Source of the DNA: an uncultured Ruminococcus sp.
GTDB lineage: Bacteria; Bacillota; Clostridia; Oscillospirales; Acutalibacteraceae
Assembly (NCBI GenBank): GCA_902785555.1
Contig: CACZZB010000013.1
Coordinates: 1-50,893, forward strand
Direction of reading: 5' to 3'
DNA length: 50,893 nucleotides
Shown here: positions 8,442 to 17,072 of the stretch, one piece after another
Numbering within the stretch: the first letter of the stretch is position 1
How the letters are laid out: the number at the start of each line of letters is the position of its first letter
Notes under the pieces: model-generated
Told to the model about the DNA's origin: nothing
The model's database searches: none
Seen by the model: the letters and a program-made list of their open reading frames with translations, nothing else
Made by a program: the position numbers and the translations under genes

Positions 8442-8491
8442 GCCCCCTGCGATATTTTTTTCACGACAGTGCCATGATACCTCAGGGGGGC
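8442..8491 (-). terminator. Terminator after the LytTR-linked membrane gene
   Basis: GCCCCCTG (8442-8449) pairs with CAGGGGGGC (8483-8491). The loop is large and the minus-strand side ends in TTTTG. Confidence 0.7.
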
Positions 8492-8500
8492 ATTTTTATA

Positions 8501-9637
8501 TTATTCTTCTTTCTCTGAATATATTACTTTTCCGCTTTTGTCTTGAACAACAAATTTATTTGTTACAAATCCCTGATGTTCGTCAATAGTATCTACAGAC
8601 TGCTTGTACACATATCCGTAATTGTCCGTTGCCTCAATATAAAAATCTATTTTGCTGTTTTCTTTTACATTATTTGCTGTCATACTTATAATGGTTTCTA
8701 TACTTGATGAATTGCCGTTGTCTTTTGTCATATCTATTTTCTGTTCTGATATTTTCTTTCCGTCTATTTCGAGTACGATTTTAGCCGAAACTGCTTTGCG
8801 GTCTTTTACCTCCAATGCTTCTTCAAAACCACATTCTGCTGTTCCTTCTATTGACAGCTTGCCGTCATTTAACTGTATGGAATAAGTTTTTTCTTTATTT
8901 CCGTCAGCTTCTTTATACATCATATTATATTCGCTTGGTACATTGTTTGAATCATCTATGCCGAAATATTCATCTGTATAATAACTATTGTACTTGAATA
9001 TTCTGTCTATCATCTTTATACCGTCAACTTCACTGATAAACATACTGTCAAGTGTGCAGTTAACGTCAAAATATATTATATCTATCTTTACACTGCCCTC
9101 GAATGTCTTTTTCTCCAAATTCCGCTTCATATCTACCGTCTGACCGTTCATTCTCCATTTGAGAGCATCTCCCTCAGCCATGTTTATATTTGTTACGGTA
9201 GCTTTCAACTCTATTGTATTTGTTTCGGGGTCGAAATTGCCAAGTGCAAATTCAGTATTGTTTTCGCTGACATATCTTCCGTTGAGCATTTCATTATGGA
9301 TATTATTTATATTTTCTTTGTTTTCGGAAAGCTGTTCCTCGATATTGTTAAGCATCTGTGCATTGCTCTCCGCATAAATAGATGTCATTCTTGTGACCGA
9401 AAGAACGTCCATTATCATCATAAGTGTTATTACCACCGACACTATCCAGACTACAAACCACATTCCTGTATATGAGATTCCCAAAGACGGGAGTTTTATT
9501 CTGCTGTTTTTTGCACGCTCAGGGTCTTTGAGTGCCTTGTTTATGTGTCTTTGATATATCAGAAAATATATCCCTGCTATTGCCAAAAGAACTGCCAAAA
9601 TTATTGTCACCGTATATACTATTATTCCGTACTCCAT
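8501..9637 (-). CDS. Two-TM membrane protein with large extracellular region, partner of LytTR regulator
   Basis: 378 residues. Two hydrophobic helices are near residues 5-27 and 58-80, then a likely short coiled segment (residues 88-115, MLNNIEEQLSENKENINNIH) and a 260-residue beta-rich domain with no recognisable family. The topology suggests the C-terminal part is outside the cell. It is encoded 14 nt downstream of the LytTR gene with its own AAGGAGG site, so the two are translated from one transcript. Known LytTR regulatory systems pair a LytTR transcription factor with a small membrane inhibitor; a sensor or antagonist role is inferred from that arrangement only. Confidence 0.65.
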   Translation of the reverse strand: MEYGIIVYTVTIILAVLLAIAGIYFLIYQRHINKALKDPERAKNSRIKLPSLGISYTGMWFVVWIVSVVITLMMIMDVLSVTRMTSIYAESNAQMLNNIEEQLSENKENINNIHNEMLNGRYVSENNTEFALGNFDPETNTIELKATVTNINMAEGDALKWRMNGQTVDMKRNLEKKTFEGSVKIDIIYFDVNCTLDSMFISEVDGIKMIDRIFKYNSYYTDEYFGIDDSNNVPSEYNMMYKEADGNKEKTYSIQLNDGKLSIEGTAECGFEEALEVKDRKAVSAKIVLEIDGKKISEQKIDMTKDNGNSSSIETIISMTANNVKENSKIDFYIEATDNYGYVYKQSVDTIDEHQGFVTNKFVVQDKSGKVIYSEKEE

Positions 9638-9651
9638 GATAAAATCCTCCT

Positions 9652-10104
9652 TTAAATATTGAAAGCCTCTTTAAAATTATTGTAATAACTTCTTGTAACA
9701 TCAATTTTCCTGCCGTTGCTCATCGTCAGCACAAACTTCATTGATACCGACGGTCGTATCTGCTTCACCATTTTCTTTGAAATTATCACCGAATTGCTCA
9801 CACGAAGAAATTTCTGCGTGTCAAGCATATTTATCAGCTGATAGAGCCTGTCACCCGTTGTATAAGTATCCTCCGCTGTCACAACTTCCACTGTATGTCC
9901 GTAACTCTCTATCAGAACAATATCGCTTACGGATATGTGCATTTTTTCACCCGTCTTTACAGTCCTGACCGTTATATGTCCCACATACTTATCTCTCTGC
10001 GTCAGAACAAATTCCGATTCATCATCAATTTCAATTCCCTTTGATATCAGAAAATTTTTTACTTCTTCATAGTTTTCATCACTTACCGCAAGCTGTATTT
10101 TCAC
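9652..10104 (-). CDS. LytTR-domain DNA-binding transcriptional regulator
   Basis: 150 residues. Residues 50-150 form a LytTR domain: the metal-free beta fold motif DIVLIESYGHTVEV, then FLRVSNSVIISKKMVKQIRPS and the C-terminal NGRKIDVTRSYYNNFKEAF, which match the usual DNA-contacting segments. Residues 1-48 are a small N-terminal segment and not a REC receiver, so this is a stand-alone regulator rather than an AgrA/LytR response regulator. The start is the GTG at 10104, which has GGGGGAGGTG 5 nt upstream. Its own promoter carries paired repeats at 10172-10205 that are candidate autoregulatory sites. Confidence 0.88.
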   Translation of the reverse strand: MKIQLAVSDENYEEVKNFLISKGIEIDDESEFVLTQRDKYVGHITVRTVKTGEKMHISVSDIVLIESYGHTVEVVTAEDTYTTGDRLYQLINMLDTQKFLRVSNSVIISKKMVKQIRPSVSMKFVLTMSNGRKIDVTRSYYNNFKEAFNI

Positions 10105-10133
10105 GTTTTCACCTCCCCCGTAACTGTGATTTC

Positions 10134-10162
10134 ATTATAAAATAATCACAAAAACATTGCAA
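10134..10162 (-). promoter_or_regulatory. Promoter of the LytTR operon
   Basis: Minus strand TTGCAA (10157-10162), 17-nt spacer, TATAAT (10134-10139), 30 nt from the GTG start. Confidence 0.7.
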
Positions 10163-10171
10163 TACGTTATG

Positions 10172-10205
10172 CATACTCTGCACTTTATCCGTACATAGGT
10201 TGCAC
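10172..10205 (-). promoter_or_regulatory. Candidate LytTR operator: direct repeats 22 nt apart
   Basis: On the minus strand GTGCAACCTATG (10194-10205) and GTGCAGAGTATG (10172-10183) are direct repeats with 9 of 12 matches and a 22-nt period, two helical turns. They end 9 nt upstream of the -35 box. LytTR proteins typically bind pairs of roughly 9-bp direct repeats about 21-22 bp apart. Assignment as an operator is inference. Confidence 0.45.
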
Positions 10206-10306
10206 TGCAATATATAAAAATTCCTCTTTTGCATATTGAAATAATTTTTTCTTTATTATAAAATGAATTATATAAAAAACTATTTGCAAAAAGGAGAATA
10301 TCTATA

Positions 10307-10993
10307 ATGCTGTTTTCAACTTTATTAATGGATGCCGATGATACTATTTTTGACTTTCCGAAATGCGAATACAATGCACTTAAAGAAACCGTCACAAAAA
10401 ACGGACTTATATTCACAGACGAAACTCATACTGTTTTCAGTCAGATAAATAATTCCCTCTGGAAAAAATTTGAAGTCAATCAGATAACCCGTTCCGAACT
10501 CAAAATACAGCGTTTCAGACAGCTTGTTGAACTCTGTTTCAAGGATTTCCGTAATCCCGAGATTTTAGCCGATACATACATAAATGAACTTTCAAAACAA
10601 CCTGTATTGATAGACGGTGCTTTTGAAGCTCTCCAAAAAATCACACAGAAATTTGATGTTTATATCATCACAAACGGTCTTTCAAGGGTTCAGCGTGGAC
10701 GATTCTCAGAATCTCCCGTCACTCCGCTTGTAAAAGATATTTTCATATCAGATGAAATGGGTGTAAACAAACCTCACAAAGAATACTTTGACAAGGTGCT
10801 TTCGGTCATTCCCGAAAAGGACACTTCAAAAATACTCGTTGTAGGCGACAGCCTTACTTCCGATATGCAGGGCGGTAAAAATGCAGGTCTTATGACTTGC
10901 ATATATGACCCTAAAAATAAAATTACCCTCCCACACCCTCTTTGCGATTTTAAAATCACGGACTTGAATGATATTCTTGTATTTTCGGAGTAA
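10307..10993 (+). CDS. HAD-superfamily hydrolase, YjjG/YfnB-like
   Basis: 228 residues. HAD motif I is LLMDADDTIFDF (residues 6-17), motif II is YIITNGL near 124, motif III is the Lys of NKPHKEYF near 152, and motif IV is VVGDSLTSDMQGG near 177. Length and layout with an alpha-helical cap after motif I fit the YjjG/YfnB type, which dephosphorylates nucleoside monophosphates including damaged pyrimidines in Escherichia coli. Substrate here is not determined. AAGGAG lies 9 nt upstream of the ATG. The stop is 6 nt before the next gene, so the two are coexpressed. Confidence 0.88.
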   Translation: MLFSTLLMDADDTIFDFPKCEYNALKETVTKNGLIFTDETHTVFSQINNSLWKKFEVNQITRSELKIQRFRQLVELCFKDFRNPEILADTYINELSKQPVLIDGAFEALQKITQKFDVYIITNGLSRVQRGRFSESPVTPLVKDIFISDEMGVNKPHKEYFDKVLSVIPEKDTSKILVVGDSLTSDMQGGKNAGLMTCIYDPKNKITLPHPLCDFKITDLNDILVFSE

Positions 10994-10999
10994 ATCACC

Positions 11000-11869
11000 A
11001 TGAAATTCACTGTCGAAAAAAGCCTTGACGGAATCACCGTACAGAATTTTCTGAAAAGACACTGCAATATTTCCGCAAGACTTCTCACAAAACTCAAAAG
11101 GACTCCAAACGGAATCACCTCAAACGGTCAGCATATCCGAAGCATAGATATCCTTCACAGTGGTGATATTGTTGAACTGACTTTACCTCGGGATAACAAT
11201 GAAATAGTCCCCGTCAATAATCCTGTTGAAATAGTCTATGAAGACGACCAGACAGTTGTTTTCAATAAACCTCCTTTTATGCCCGTACACCCCGTCAGAG
11301 AACATCAGCTTGATACCCTTGCAAATTTTGCCATTTACTATGCCAATTCAAAGAATGAAAACTATTCTTTCCGTGCAGTAAACAGGATAGACAGAGATAC
11401 TTCGGGTCTTGTTCTGACTGCCAAAAACAGCTTTGCTATGACATTTTTAACCAAGCATATTCAAAAAACGTATACGGCTCTTTGCGAGGGTGAAATTTCA
11501 GGCAACGGCACTATTGATTCTCCGATAAGACTCAAAGAAGGTCATACTATCCAGAGAGAAACGGGCACAGGCGGTATCACGGCAATTACACATTATAAGG
11601 CTATCAAAACACTTTATAATCATACTTATCTTGAATTTTCGCTTGAAACGGGGCGTACACATCAGATAAGAGTACACATGGCAAGCATAGGACACCCCCT
11701 GGCAGGTGACGATATGTACGGGGGAAGTCTGAAATATTTCAACAGACAATGTCTGCACTGTTCGGAGATACGATTCACTCACCCTATCTCACATCAGCTT
11801 ATCACCGTTCATAAAGACCCCGAAAATTGGTTTGAAGTTCTTGAAAAAAATTTTAAAAATCACGCATGA
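11000..11869 (+). CDS. RluA-family RNA pseudouridine synthase
   Basis: 289 residues. The catalytic block NRIDRDTSGLVLTAKN with the nucleophilic Asp is near residue 118, and the family motif FSLETGRTHQIRVHMASIGH is near 213, followed by HPLAGDDMYG. Residues 1-60 look like an S4-type RNA-binding domain (VQNFLKRHCNISARLLTKLK). Enzymes of this clade modify 23S rRNA or tRNA uridines; the site modified cannot be told from the sequence. It follows the HAD gene by 6 nt and is probably the second gene of a two-gene operon. Confidence 0.93.
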   Translation: MKFTVEKSLDGITVQNFLKRHCNISARLLTKLKRTPNGITSNGQHIRSIDILHSGDIVELTLPRDNNEIVPVNNPVEIVYEDDQTVVFNKPPFMPVHPVREHQLDTLANFAIYYANSKNENYSFRAVNRIDRDTSGLVLTAKNSFAMTFLTKHIQKTYTALCEGEISGNGTIDSPIRLKEGHTIQRETGTGGITAITHYKAIKTLYNHTYLEFSLETGRTHQIRVHMASIGHPLAGDDMYGGSLKYFNRQCLHCSEIRFTHPISHQLITVHKDPENWFEVLEKNFKNHA

Positions 11870-12050
11870 ATTTAATTCTCCGCTCATATATTTTTAATAT
11901 CATTGTTTATAAAATGATTACATAAACAAATTCGTTCTTTCCGGAATATAATATTACTGTGTTGATTTTTTATAAGCAATGATTATATCCTTTATCTTTT
12001 GGATAAAATATTATCAGCACATCAAATCAAAAATTCGGAGCGTGAAAACT

Positions 12051-12422
12051 ATGAATATCAGACGAGGAGATATTTATTATGCTGATTTGAGTCCCGTTGT
12101 AGGCTCTGAACAGGGCGGTGTAAGACCCGTTCTCATTATCCAGAACAATGTAGGAAACCGTTTCAGTCCGACTGTTATCGCTGCGGCTATCACGAGTCAG
12201 AACTCAAAAGCCAAGCTCCCCACCCATATCAGATTATATGCCGATAACAGCGGTCTTTCAAAGGATTCCGTCGTTTTGCTCGAACAGATAAGGACTCTTG
12301 ATAAAAAAAGACTCAAGGAAAAAATGGGTACTCTCAACAGTAATGATATGTATAAAATTGACGAAGCTCTTTCGATAAGTTTCGGTCTTGACCGTGAAAA
12401 TTCCGCAAGACACGCTACATAA
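12051..12422 (+). CDS. mazF: MazF/PemK-type mRNA interferase
   Basis: 123 residues, typical of NdoA/MazF. Signature motifs are [20 protein letters not shown] at the N-terminus (catalytic Arg and the loop), [15 protein letters not shown] and the LEQIRTLDK segment with the conserved Arg. MazF toxins cut mRNA at short sequences. The ATG at 12051 has CGGAG 8 nt upstream. No MazE-like antitoxin gene is found in the 181 nt upstream or downstream, whereas Bacillus has NdoAI directly before NdoA. The downstream neighbours are sporulation genes. Confidence 0.92.
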   Translation: MNIRRGDIYYADLSPVVGSEQGGVRPVLIIQNNVGNRFSPTVIAAAITSQNSKAKLPTHIRLYADNSGLSKDSVVLLEQIRTLDKKRLKEKMGTLNSNDMYKIDEALSISFGLDRENSARHAT

Positions 12423-12450
12423 CAATATTTTTTTGTTATGTTCCGAAAAA

Positions 12451-12485
12451 GACGGCAGATTCTTTGATTCTGCCGTCTTTTTTTC
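12451..12485 (+). terminator. Terminator of mazF
   Basis: GACGGCAGA and TCTGCCGTC form a perfect stem followed by eight T. It isolates mazF from spoIIGA. Confidence 0.92.
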
Positions 12486-12567
12486 AAAAAAATATTTTTA
12501 TTTATGCTTTTATAAAAAGACAATTTTCTTTTTATATCTATGGGATAATATATTCGGAGATGATACA

Positions 12568-13413
12568 TTGAAACAAACGATATATATTGATGTCCTTTTC
12601 TGTGTTAATTTCATAATAGATTATATTATACTTCTTTCCGTCAAAAAATTCAGAAATCTCCGTACAAAAAATTCAAGGCTTCTTTCAGCCGCTTTTATAG
12701 GAGGTATCGGTTCTTTTACCATACTCCTTCCGCCCATGCCCGTTTTATTATCATGGACAGTCAGTATAATTGAAGCCGTTATCATTACTGCAACAGCTTT
12801 TCTTCCAATGAGATTCAAAGAATATCTGAAAACTTTCTCCGCACTTTTTCTGATAAGCTTTTCATACTGCGGTGTAATGACTGCTGTATTATCTCTGTTT
12901 TCTCCAAAGAATCTCATTATACGAAACAGTATCGTATATATCAATATATCTCCCGTACTGCTAATATTCCTTACACTTTTATGCTACATCTTAATGAGGA
13001 TAATTCTAAAATTATCCTGCAAAAAATTTTCCCATAATCTGAACTGTGATATAGAAATATCACATAACGGAAAGATACTTTTCCTCAACGGCTCTGTCGA
13101 TACGGGAAATACACTTCACGAACCCTTTTCGGGAGAATGTGTCATCGTTGCAAATGCCGATTTGTTCAAAGATTTTTTTGATGCTCAAAAATACACATAT
13201 TCCAATAACACAGATATAATAAAAGACGGTTTCAGACTTGTTCCGTTCAAGTCCGTTGGCGGAAACGGTCTTATCCCTGCTTTCAGACCGTCACGGTTAT
13301 ATCTTATAGAAAATAACAAAAAAACGGAAATCCATGCTTATATAGGTCTTTGCGAGAATAAATATCTCTCTGACAACAGTGATGTATTAGTACCTTTGGA
13401 ATTAGTTTTATGA
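12568..13413 (+). CDS. spoIIGA: Sporulation sigma-E factor-processing peptidase SpoIIGA
   Basis: 281 residues from a TTG start at 12568, which has GGAGA 7 nt upstream; in-frame codons further upstream run through the mazF terminator and are rejected. The N-terminal half has five hydrophobic helices beginning IYIDVLFCVNFIIDYIIL, the hallmark start of SpoIIGA. The C-terminal half is an aspartic-protease domain with GSVDTGNTLHEPF carrying the catalytic DTG. In the Bacillus model SpoIIGA sits in the forespore septum and removes the pro-sequence of sigma-E in the mother cell after the SpoIIR signal. sigE starts 18 nt after its stop. Confidence 0.93.
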   Translation: MKQTIYIDVLFCVNFIIDYIILLSVKKFRNLRTKNSRLLSAAFIGGIGSFTILLPPMPVLLSWTVSIIEAVIITATAFLPMRFKEYLKTFSALFLISFSYCGVMTAVLSLFSPKNLIIRNSIVYINISPVLLIFLTLLCYILMRIILKLSCKKFSHNLNCDIEISHNGKILFLNGSVDTGNTLHEPFSGECVIVANADLFKDFFDAQKYTYSNNTDIIKDGFRLVPFKSVGGNGLIPAFRPSRLYLIENNKKTEIHAYIGLCENKYLSDNSDVLVPLELVL

Positions 13414-13430
13414 AACGGAGCTGAATTTTT

Positions 13431-14141
13431 TTGAGTAATCTTTTTATAACAGGCTGGCTGAAATTAAAACAAGCCCTCACGGATGACAATAACGGCATAT
13501 ACTACATAAACGGTCCCGAAACACTTCCTCCTCCGCTGAAATCCGCTGAGGAAAGCAAGATAATGCAGAGAATTGAAAGCGGTGATGAATCCGCAAGAGA
13601 ACCCCTTATAACCCATAATCTCCGTTTGGTCGTATATATCGCCAAAAAATTTGAATCTCCCTCTGTCAATGTAGAAGACCTGATTTCAATAGGCACTATC
13701 GGACTTATCAAAGCCGTCAATACTTTTTGTCCGTCAAGGAATATAAAACTTGCCACTTATGCTTCACGCTGTATAGAAAATGAAATTCTCATGTATCTCA
13801 GAAAAACCGCCCAGCAAAAAAATGAAATTTCCATAGACGAACCCCTCAATGTTGACTATGACGGAAACGAACTTTTAATTTCCGACATTCTCGGCAGTGA
13901 TGAAAATTTAGTCAATGCCCGTATCGAACAGGAATCCGAACAAAATCAACTAATGCGTGCAGTCAACAGACTCAATAAAAGAGAACTGTCTATCATGGAA
14001 CTGCGTTTCGGTCTGAACGGCAATCAGCCACACACCCAAAAACAGGTCGCTGATATCCTCGGCATATCCCAGTCATATATTTCCCGCCTTGAAAAAAAAA
14101 TCATTAAACATCTCAAAAATGAAATCCAGACCAAATACTGA
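13431..14141 (+). CDS. sigE: RNA polymerase sporulation sigma factor E
   Basis: 236 residues from a TTG start at 13431. Region 2 reads NLRLVVYIAKKFESPSVNVE followed by DLISIGTIGLIKAVNTF and YASRCIENEILMYLR, nearly identical to sigma-E of spore formers. Region 4 has MELRFGLNG, TQKQVADILGISQSYISRLE. The first 30 or so residues are the expected hydrophobic/amphipathic pro-sequence ahead of YYINGPETLPPPL, where SpoIIGA would cut. It directs early mother-cell gene expression. In Bacillus sigG follows sigE; here it does not. Confidence 0.97.
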   Translation: MSNLFITGWLKLKQALTDDNNGIYYINGPETLPPPLKSAEESKIMQRIESGDESAREPLITHNLRLVVYIAKKFESPSVNVEDLISIGTIGLIKAVNTFCPSRNIKLATYASRCIENEILMYLRKTAQQKNEISIDEPLNVDYDGNELLISDILGSDENLVNARIEQESEQNQLMRAVNRLNKRELSIMELRFGLNGNQPHTQKQVADILGISQSYISRLEKKIIKHLKNEIQTKY

Positions 14142-14241
14142 CACTCTTAACTTATTTTTGCATAATTGATTATAAAAAATTGCAAATTTTCCCCAAATTT
14201 TATATTTTTTCTTAAAATATCTATCAAATTTAAAATTTCTG

Positions 14242-14250
14242 TGTTATAAT
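14242..14250 (+). promoter_or_regulatory. Extended -10 promoter of thrH
   Basis: TGTTATAAT is an extended -10 element (TG-n-TATAAT) 44 nt upstream of the thrH start. No clear -35 box is seen, which is common with extended -10 promoters. Confidence 0.55.
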
Positions 14251-14293
14251 AATTCTTGTAATTTATCTTTAAAGAAAAAGGAGATTTTTTGAC

Positions 14294-14893
14294 ATGGAAA
14301 TAGTTTGTTTAGACCTTGAAGGCGTACTTGTTCCCGAAATATGGATAGCATTTGCAGAAGCAAGCGGTATTCCCGAACTTAAAAAAACTACCCGTGATGA
14401 ACCCGATTATGCAAAACTCATGAAATTCCGTCTTGATATCCTCAAAGAACACGGTCTTGGACTGAAAGAAATTCAGGATACTATCGCTAAGATAGACCCC
14501 ATGCCCGGTGCAAAGGAATTCCTTGACGAGCTTCGCTCACTCACTCAGGTAATCATCATCAGCGATACTTTCACACAGTTTGCAAAGCCTCTTATGAAAA
14601 AACTCGGCTATCCGACTATCTTCTGCAATACCCTTGAAGTTGCCGACAACGGTGAGATAACAGGCTTCAGAATGCGTATCGAAAATTCAAAGTACACCAC
14701 CGTAAAGGCTCTCCAATCAATCGGATATGACACTATCGCAAGCGGTGACAGCTACAATGACCTCGGAATGATAAAAGCAAGCAAGGCAGGCTTCCTCTTT
14801 AAGAGTACAGACAAGATAAAAGCCGACAATCCCGAACTCCCCGCTTTTGAAACCTATGACGAACTTCTCAACGCTATAAAAGCTCAGCTTTAA
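14294..14893 (+). CDS. thrH: ThrH-type phosphoserine phosphatase / phosphoserine:homoserine phosphotransferase
   Basis: 199 residues of the HAD superfamily. Motif I is VCLDLEGVLVPE (DLEG in place of the SerB DxDST pattern, typical of ThrH), motif II is VIIISDTFTQF, and motif IV is ASGDSYNDLGM. ThrH from Pseudomonas hydrolyses phosphoserine and can move its phosphate to homoserine. With serA and serC in the same window and no SerB, it is the probable last step of serine synthesis; this is inference from family and context. AAGGAG is 7 nt upstream of the ATG. It is monocistronic, with a terminator directly after it. Confidence 0.92.
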   Translation: MEIVCLDLEGVLVPEIWIAFAEASGIPELKKTTRDEPDYAKLMKFRLDILKEHGLGLKEIQDTIAKIDPMPGAKEFLDELRSLTQVIIISDTFTQFAKPLMKKLGYPTIFCNTLEVADNGEITGFRMRIENSKYTTVKALQSIGYDTIASGDSYNDLGMIKASKAGFLFKSTDKIKADNPELPAFETYDELLNAIKAQL

Positions 14894-14900
14894 TTTATAA

Positions 14901-14942
14901 AATCACTGTTGTGTTATAAAAAATCACAACAGTGATTTTTTT
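14901..14942 (+). terminator. Terminator of thrH
   Basis: AATCACTGTTGTG pairs perfectly with CACAACAGTGATT, followed by seven T. Confidence 0.92.
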
Positions 14943-14988
14943 AATACTATTGACTTTTTTCAAAAATAAATTTAGAATTAAACAAAAA

Positions 14989-15017
14989 ACGGTACACAAA
15001 AATTCTTTGTGTACCGT
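14989..15017 (-). terminator. Terminator of the lrp-aminotransferase-ispE operon
   Basis: ACGGTACACAAA and TTTGTGTACCGT form a 12-bp stem with a 5-nt loop, followed on the minus strand by TTTTTTG. Confidence 0.9.
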
Positions 15018-15024
15018 CTGTTTT

Positions 15025-15897
15025 TTATTTTATTGCTTGCCCTTCGGAAATCGGCTCCAAAAGCCATACATTTGAAAAATGTCTTTCAAGCTCATCAACA
15101 CAGTCATTTGCATCTGACCTATCCTCGAAAATACCGAATACAACAGAACCGCTTCCCGTCATCAATGCACCATCCGCACCAAATTCTTTCATACGGCTTT
15201 TTATTTGTTCCGCTTGGGGAACTTCGACTACTTCTTCAAATTTATTATACAGTGCTTTTCCTATGGCTTTTATACTGCCGCTGCATATTGCATTTATCAT
15301 CGGCTCAATACTTCTGCACTGTTCATAGCCTGTTTCATCGGATTTTTTATAAGCCTCTTTTGTAGATATCTGTATATCGGGCTTGACAGCGACTATATAA
15401 CATTCAGGCATTGCCGGCAGCGGAGTCAGTATAGTACCTATACCATTAGCCGTCATTGTACCTCCGTAAATACAGAAAGGCACATCTGCACCGATTTTTT
15501 CGGCTGTTTCGGCAAGCTCGTCATTTGAAAATCCTGTTCCGAGCATATCATTCAGACCGAAAAGTACAGCAGCCGCATCAGTGCTTCCGCCGGCCATTCC
15601 CGCCTGTGAAGGTATTTTCTTTTTTATCTTCACGGAAACGTCCTTCAAAGGCATCTGTGCATATTCAAAGAAATATTTAACTGCTTTATATGCTGTATTC
15701 GTTTCATCACAAGGGATATTTTCATCCGTACAGGAAATACGGATATTCCCGTCACCGTCATGCACTGTCAGTGTAATTTCATCAAAAAGCGATACAGACT
15801 GCATGACCATATTTACAAGATGATAGCCGTCGCTTCTTTTGCCGACTATATCAAGAAAAAGATTTATCTTTGCCGGAGCCTGTACTGTTATTCGCAT
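15025..15897 (-). CDS. ispE: 4-diphosphocytidyl-2-C-methyl-D-erythritol kinase
   Basis: 290 residues, a GHMP kinase of the non-mevalonate isoprenoid pathway; it phosphorylates CDP-methylerythritol with ATP. The N-terminus APAKINLFLDIVGKRSDGYH is diagnostic, the ATP loop is PSQAGMAGGSTDAAAVL near residue 92, and GALMTGSGSVVFGIF near 252 is the third GHMP motif. It starts 5 nt after the aminotransferase stop, so it is probably translated as the last gene of the lrp-aminotransferase operon. In other Clostridia ispE is often near purR or regulators; the present pairing has no obvious metabolic logic. Confidence 0.96.
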   Translation of the reverse strand: MRITVQAPAKINLFLDIVGKRSDGYHLVNMVMQSVSLFDEITLTVHDGDGNIRISCTDENIPCDETNTAYKAVKYFFEYAQMPLKDVSVKIKKKIPSQAGMAGGSTDAAAVLFGLNDMLGTGFSNDELAETAEKIGADVPFCIYGGTMTANGIGTILTPLPAMPECYIVAVKPDIQISTKEAYKKSDETGYEQCRSIEPMINAICSGSIKAIGKALYNKFEEVVEVPQAEQIKSRMKEFGADGALMTGSGSVVFGIFEDRSDANDCVDELERHFSNVWLLEPISEGQAIK

Positions 15898-15902
15898 AGC
15901 AA

Positions 15903-17072
15903 TTACCTTTCGTTGAGGAATCTCTCTATTCTTTCGAGAGCCTCTTTGATATGTTTAAGTGAATATGAATATGAAACCCTTGCAAAGCCCTCACCGCATT
16001 CACCGAATGCCGGACCGGGTACTATTGCAACTCGCTGGAAATAGATGAGCTTTTCACAGAATTCTTCCGAACTCATGCCCGATACCTGTATGCTCGGGAA
16101 TACATAGAATGCTCCCTCGGGTTCAAAGCAGGTAAGTCCCATTCTGCAAAACTCATCAACGATAAGTCTTCTTCTCATATCATATTCTTCTCTCATTCTC
16201 TCTATGTCACTGTCACCGTGTTTGAGAGCCTCTATTGCCGCATTCTGTGCAGTTGTCGGAGCTGACATGATAGCATACTGATGGAGTTTGAGCATTTGTG
16301 AAATTATAGGCTCGGGACCGAGTGCATATCCGAGTCTCCAGCCCGTCATCGCATACGCTTTTGAAAATCCGCTTACGACAACAGTTCTTTCTTTCATGCC
16401 CTTTATATCCGCAAATGAAACGTGTCTTTCCTTGCCGTATGTAAGTTCACCGTATATCTCATCCGACATAACTATAAGGTCATGCTTTTCAACGACTTTG
16501 GCGATTTCTTCAAGGTGTTCCCTACGCATTACAGCACCTGTCGGATTATTCGGGAAAGGCAGTATCAAAAGCTTTGACTTCGGAGTTATCTTTTCTTCCA
16601 ACTCCTGTGCGGTCAGTCTGAAACCGTTCTCAGCCTTTGTATTTATAACAACGGGCGTACCGTCTGCCATTTTTGTCATAGGCTCATAACAGACAAATGA
16701 CGGCTGAGGTATAAGAACTTCGTCACCTTCCTGTATCAACGCTCTTATACAAAGGTCAATGGCTTCCGAACCGCCTACTGTTACAACGATTTCTTCTTCG
16801 GGGTCATACTCGACATTGAAACGTCTTGCATAATAATTTGAAATCTGCTTTCTGAGTTCAAGAAATCCTCTGTTCGGTGAATACCATGTATGACCTTTCC
16901 TCAGGGATTCGATACCTTCCTGTCTTACGTGCCATGGAGTTGTAAAGTCAGGCTCGCCTATACTCAGAGATATCACATTGTCCATCTCATTGGCAATATC
17001 AAAAAATTTTCTTATCCCCGAAGGCTTGAGCTGAAGGACTTTATTATTAAGCATTTTTGAATAATCTATCAC
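15903..17072 (-). CDS. PLP-dependent class I/II aminotransferase
   Basis: 389 residues. Fold-type I motifs are SLSIGEPDFTTP at the N-terminus, FPNNPTGAVM near residue 175, SDEIYGELTYG near 205 and the PLP-lysine site SGFSKAYAMTGWRLGY near 235. The C-terminus has ARVSYSYS with the substrate carboxylate-binding Arg. It resembles the PatA/aspartate-aromatic aminotransferase group; exact amino-acid specificity cannot be read. The start is a GTG at 17072 whose GTGA overlaps the stop of the Lrp gene, and AAAGGAG is 9 nt upstream. Lrp-aminotransferase pairs are common in Clostridia, where Lrp is expected to control the enzyme. Confidence 0.93.
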   Translation of the reverse strand: MIDYSKMLNNKVLQLKPSGIRKFFDIANEMDNVISLSIGEPDFTTPWHVRQEGIESLRKGHTWYSPNRGFLELRKQISNYYARRFNVEYDPEEEIVVTVGGSEAIDLCIRALIQEGDEVLIPQPSFVCYEPMTKMADGTPVVINTKAENGFRLTAQELEEKITPKSKLLILPFPNNPTGAVMRREHLEEIAKVVEKHDLIVMSDEIYGELTYGKERHVSFADIKGMKERTVVVSGFSKAYAMTGWRLGYALGPEPIISQMLKLHQYAIMSAPTTAQNAAIEALKHGDSDIERMREEYDMRRRLIVDEFCRMGLTCFEPEGAFYVFPSIQVSGMSSEEFCEKLIYFQRVAIVPGPAFGECGEGFARVSYSYSLKHIKEALERIERFLNER

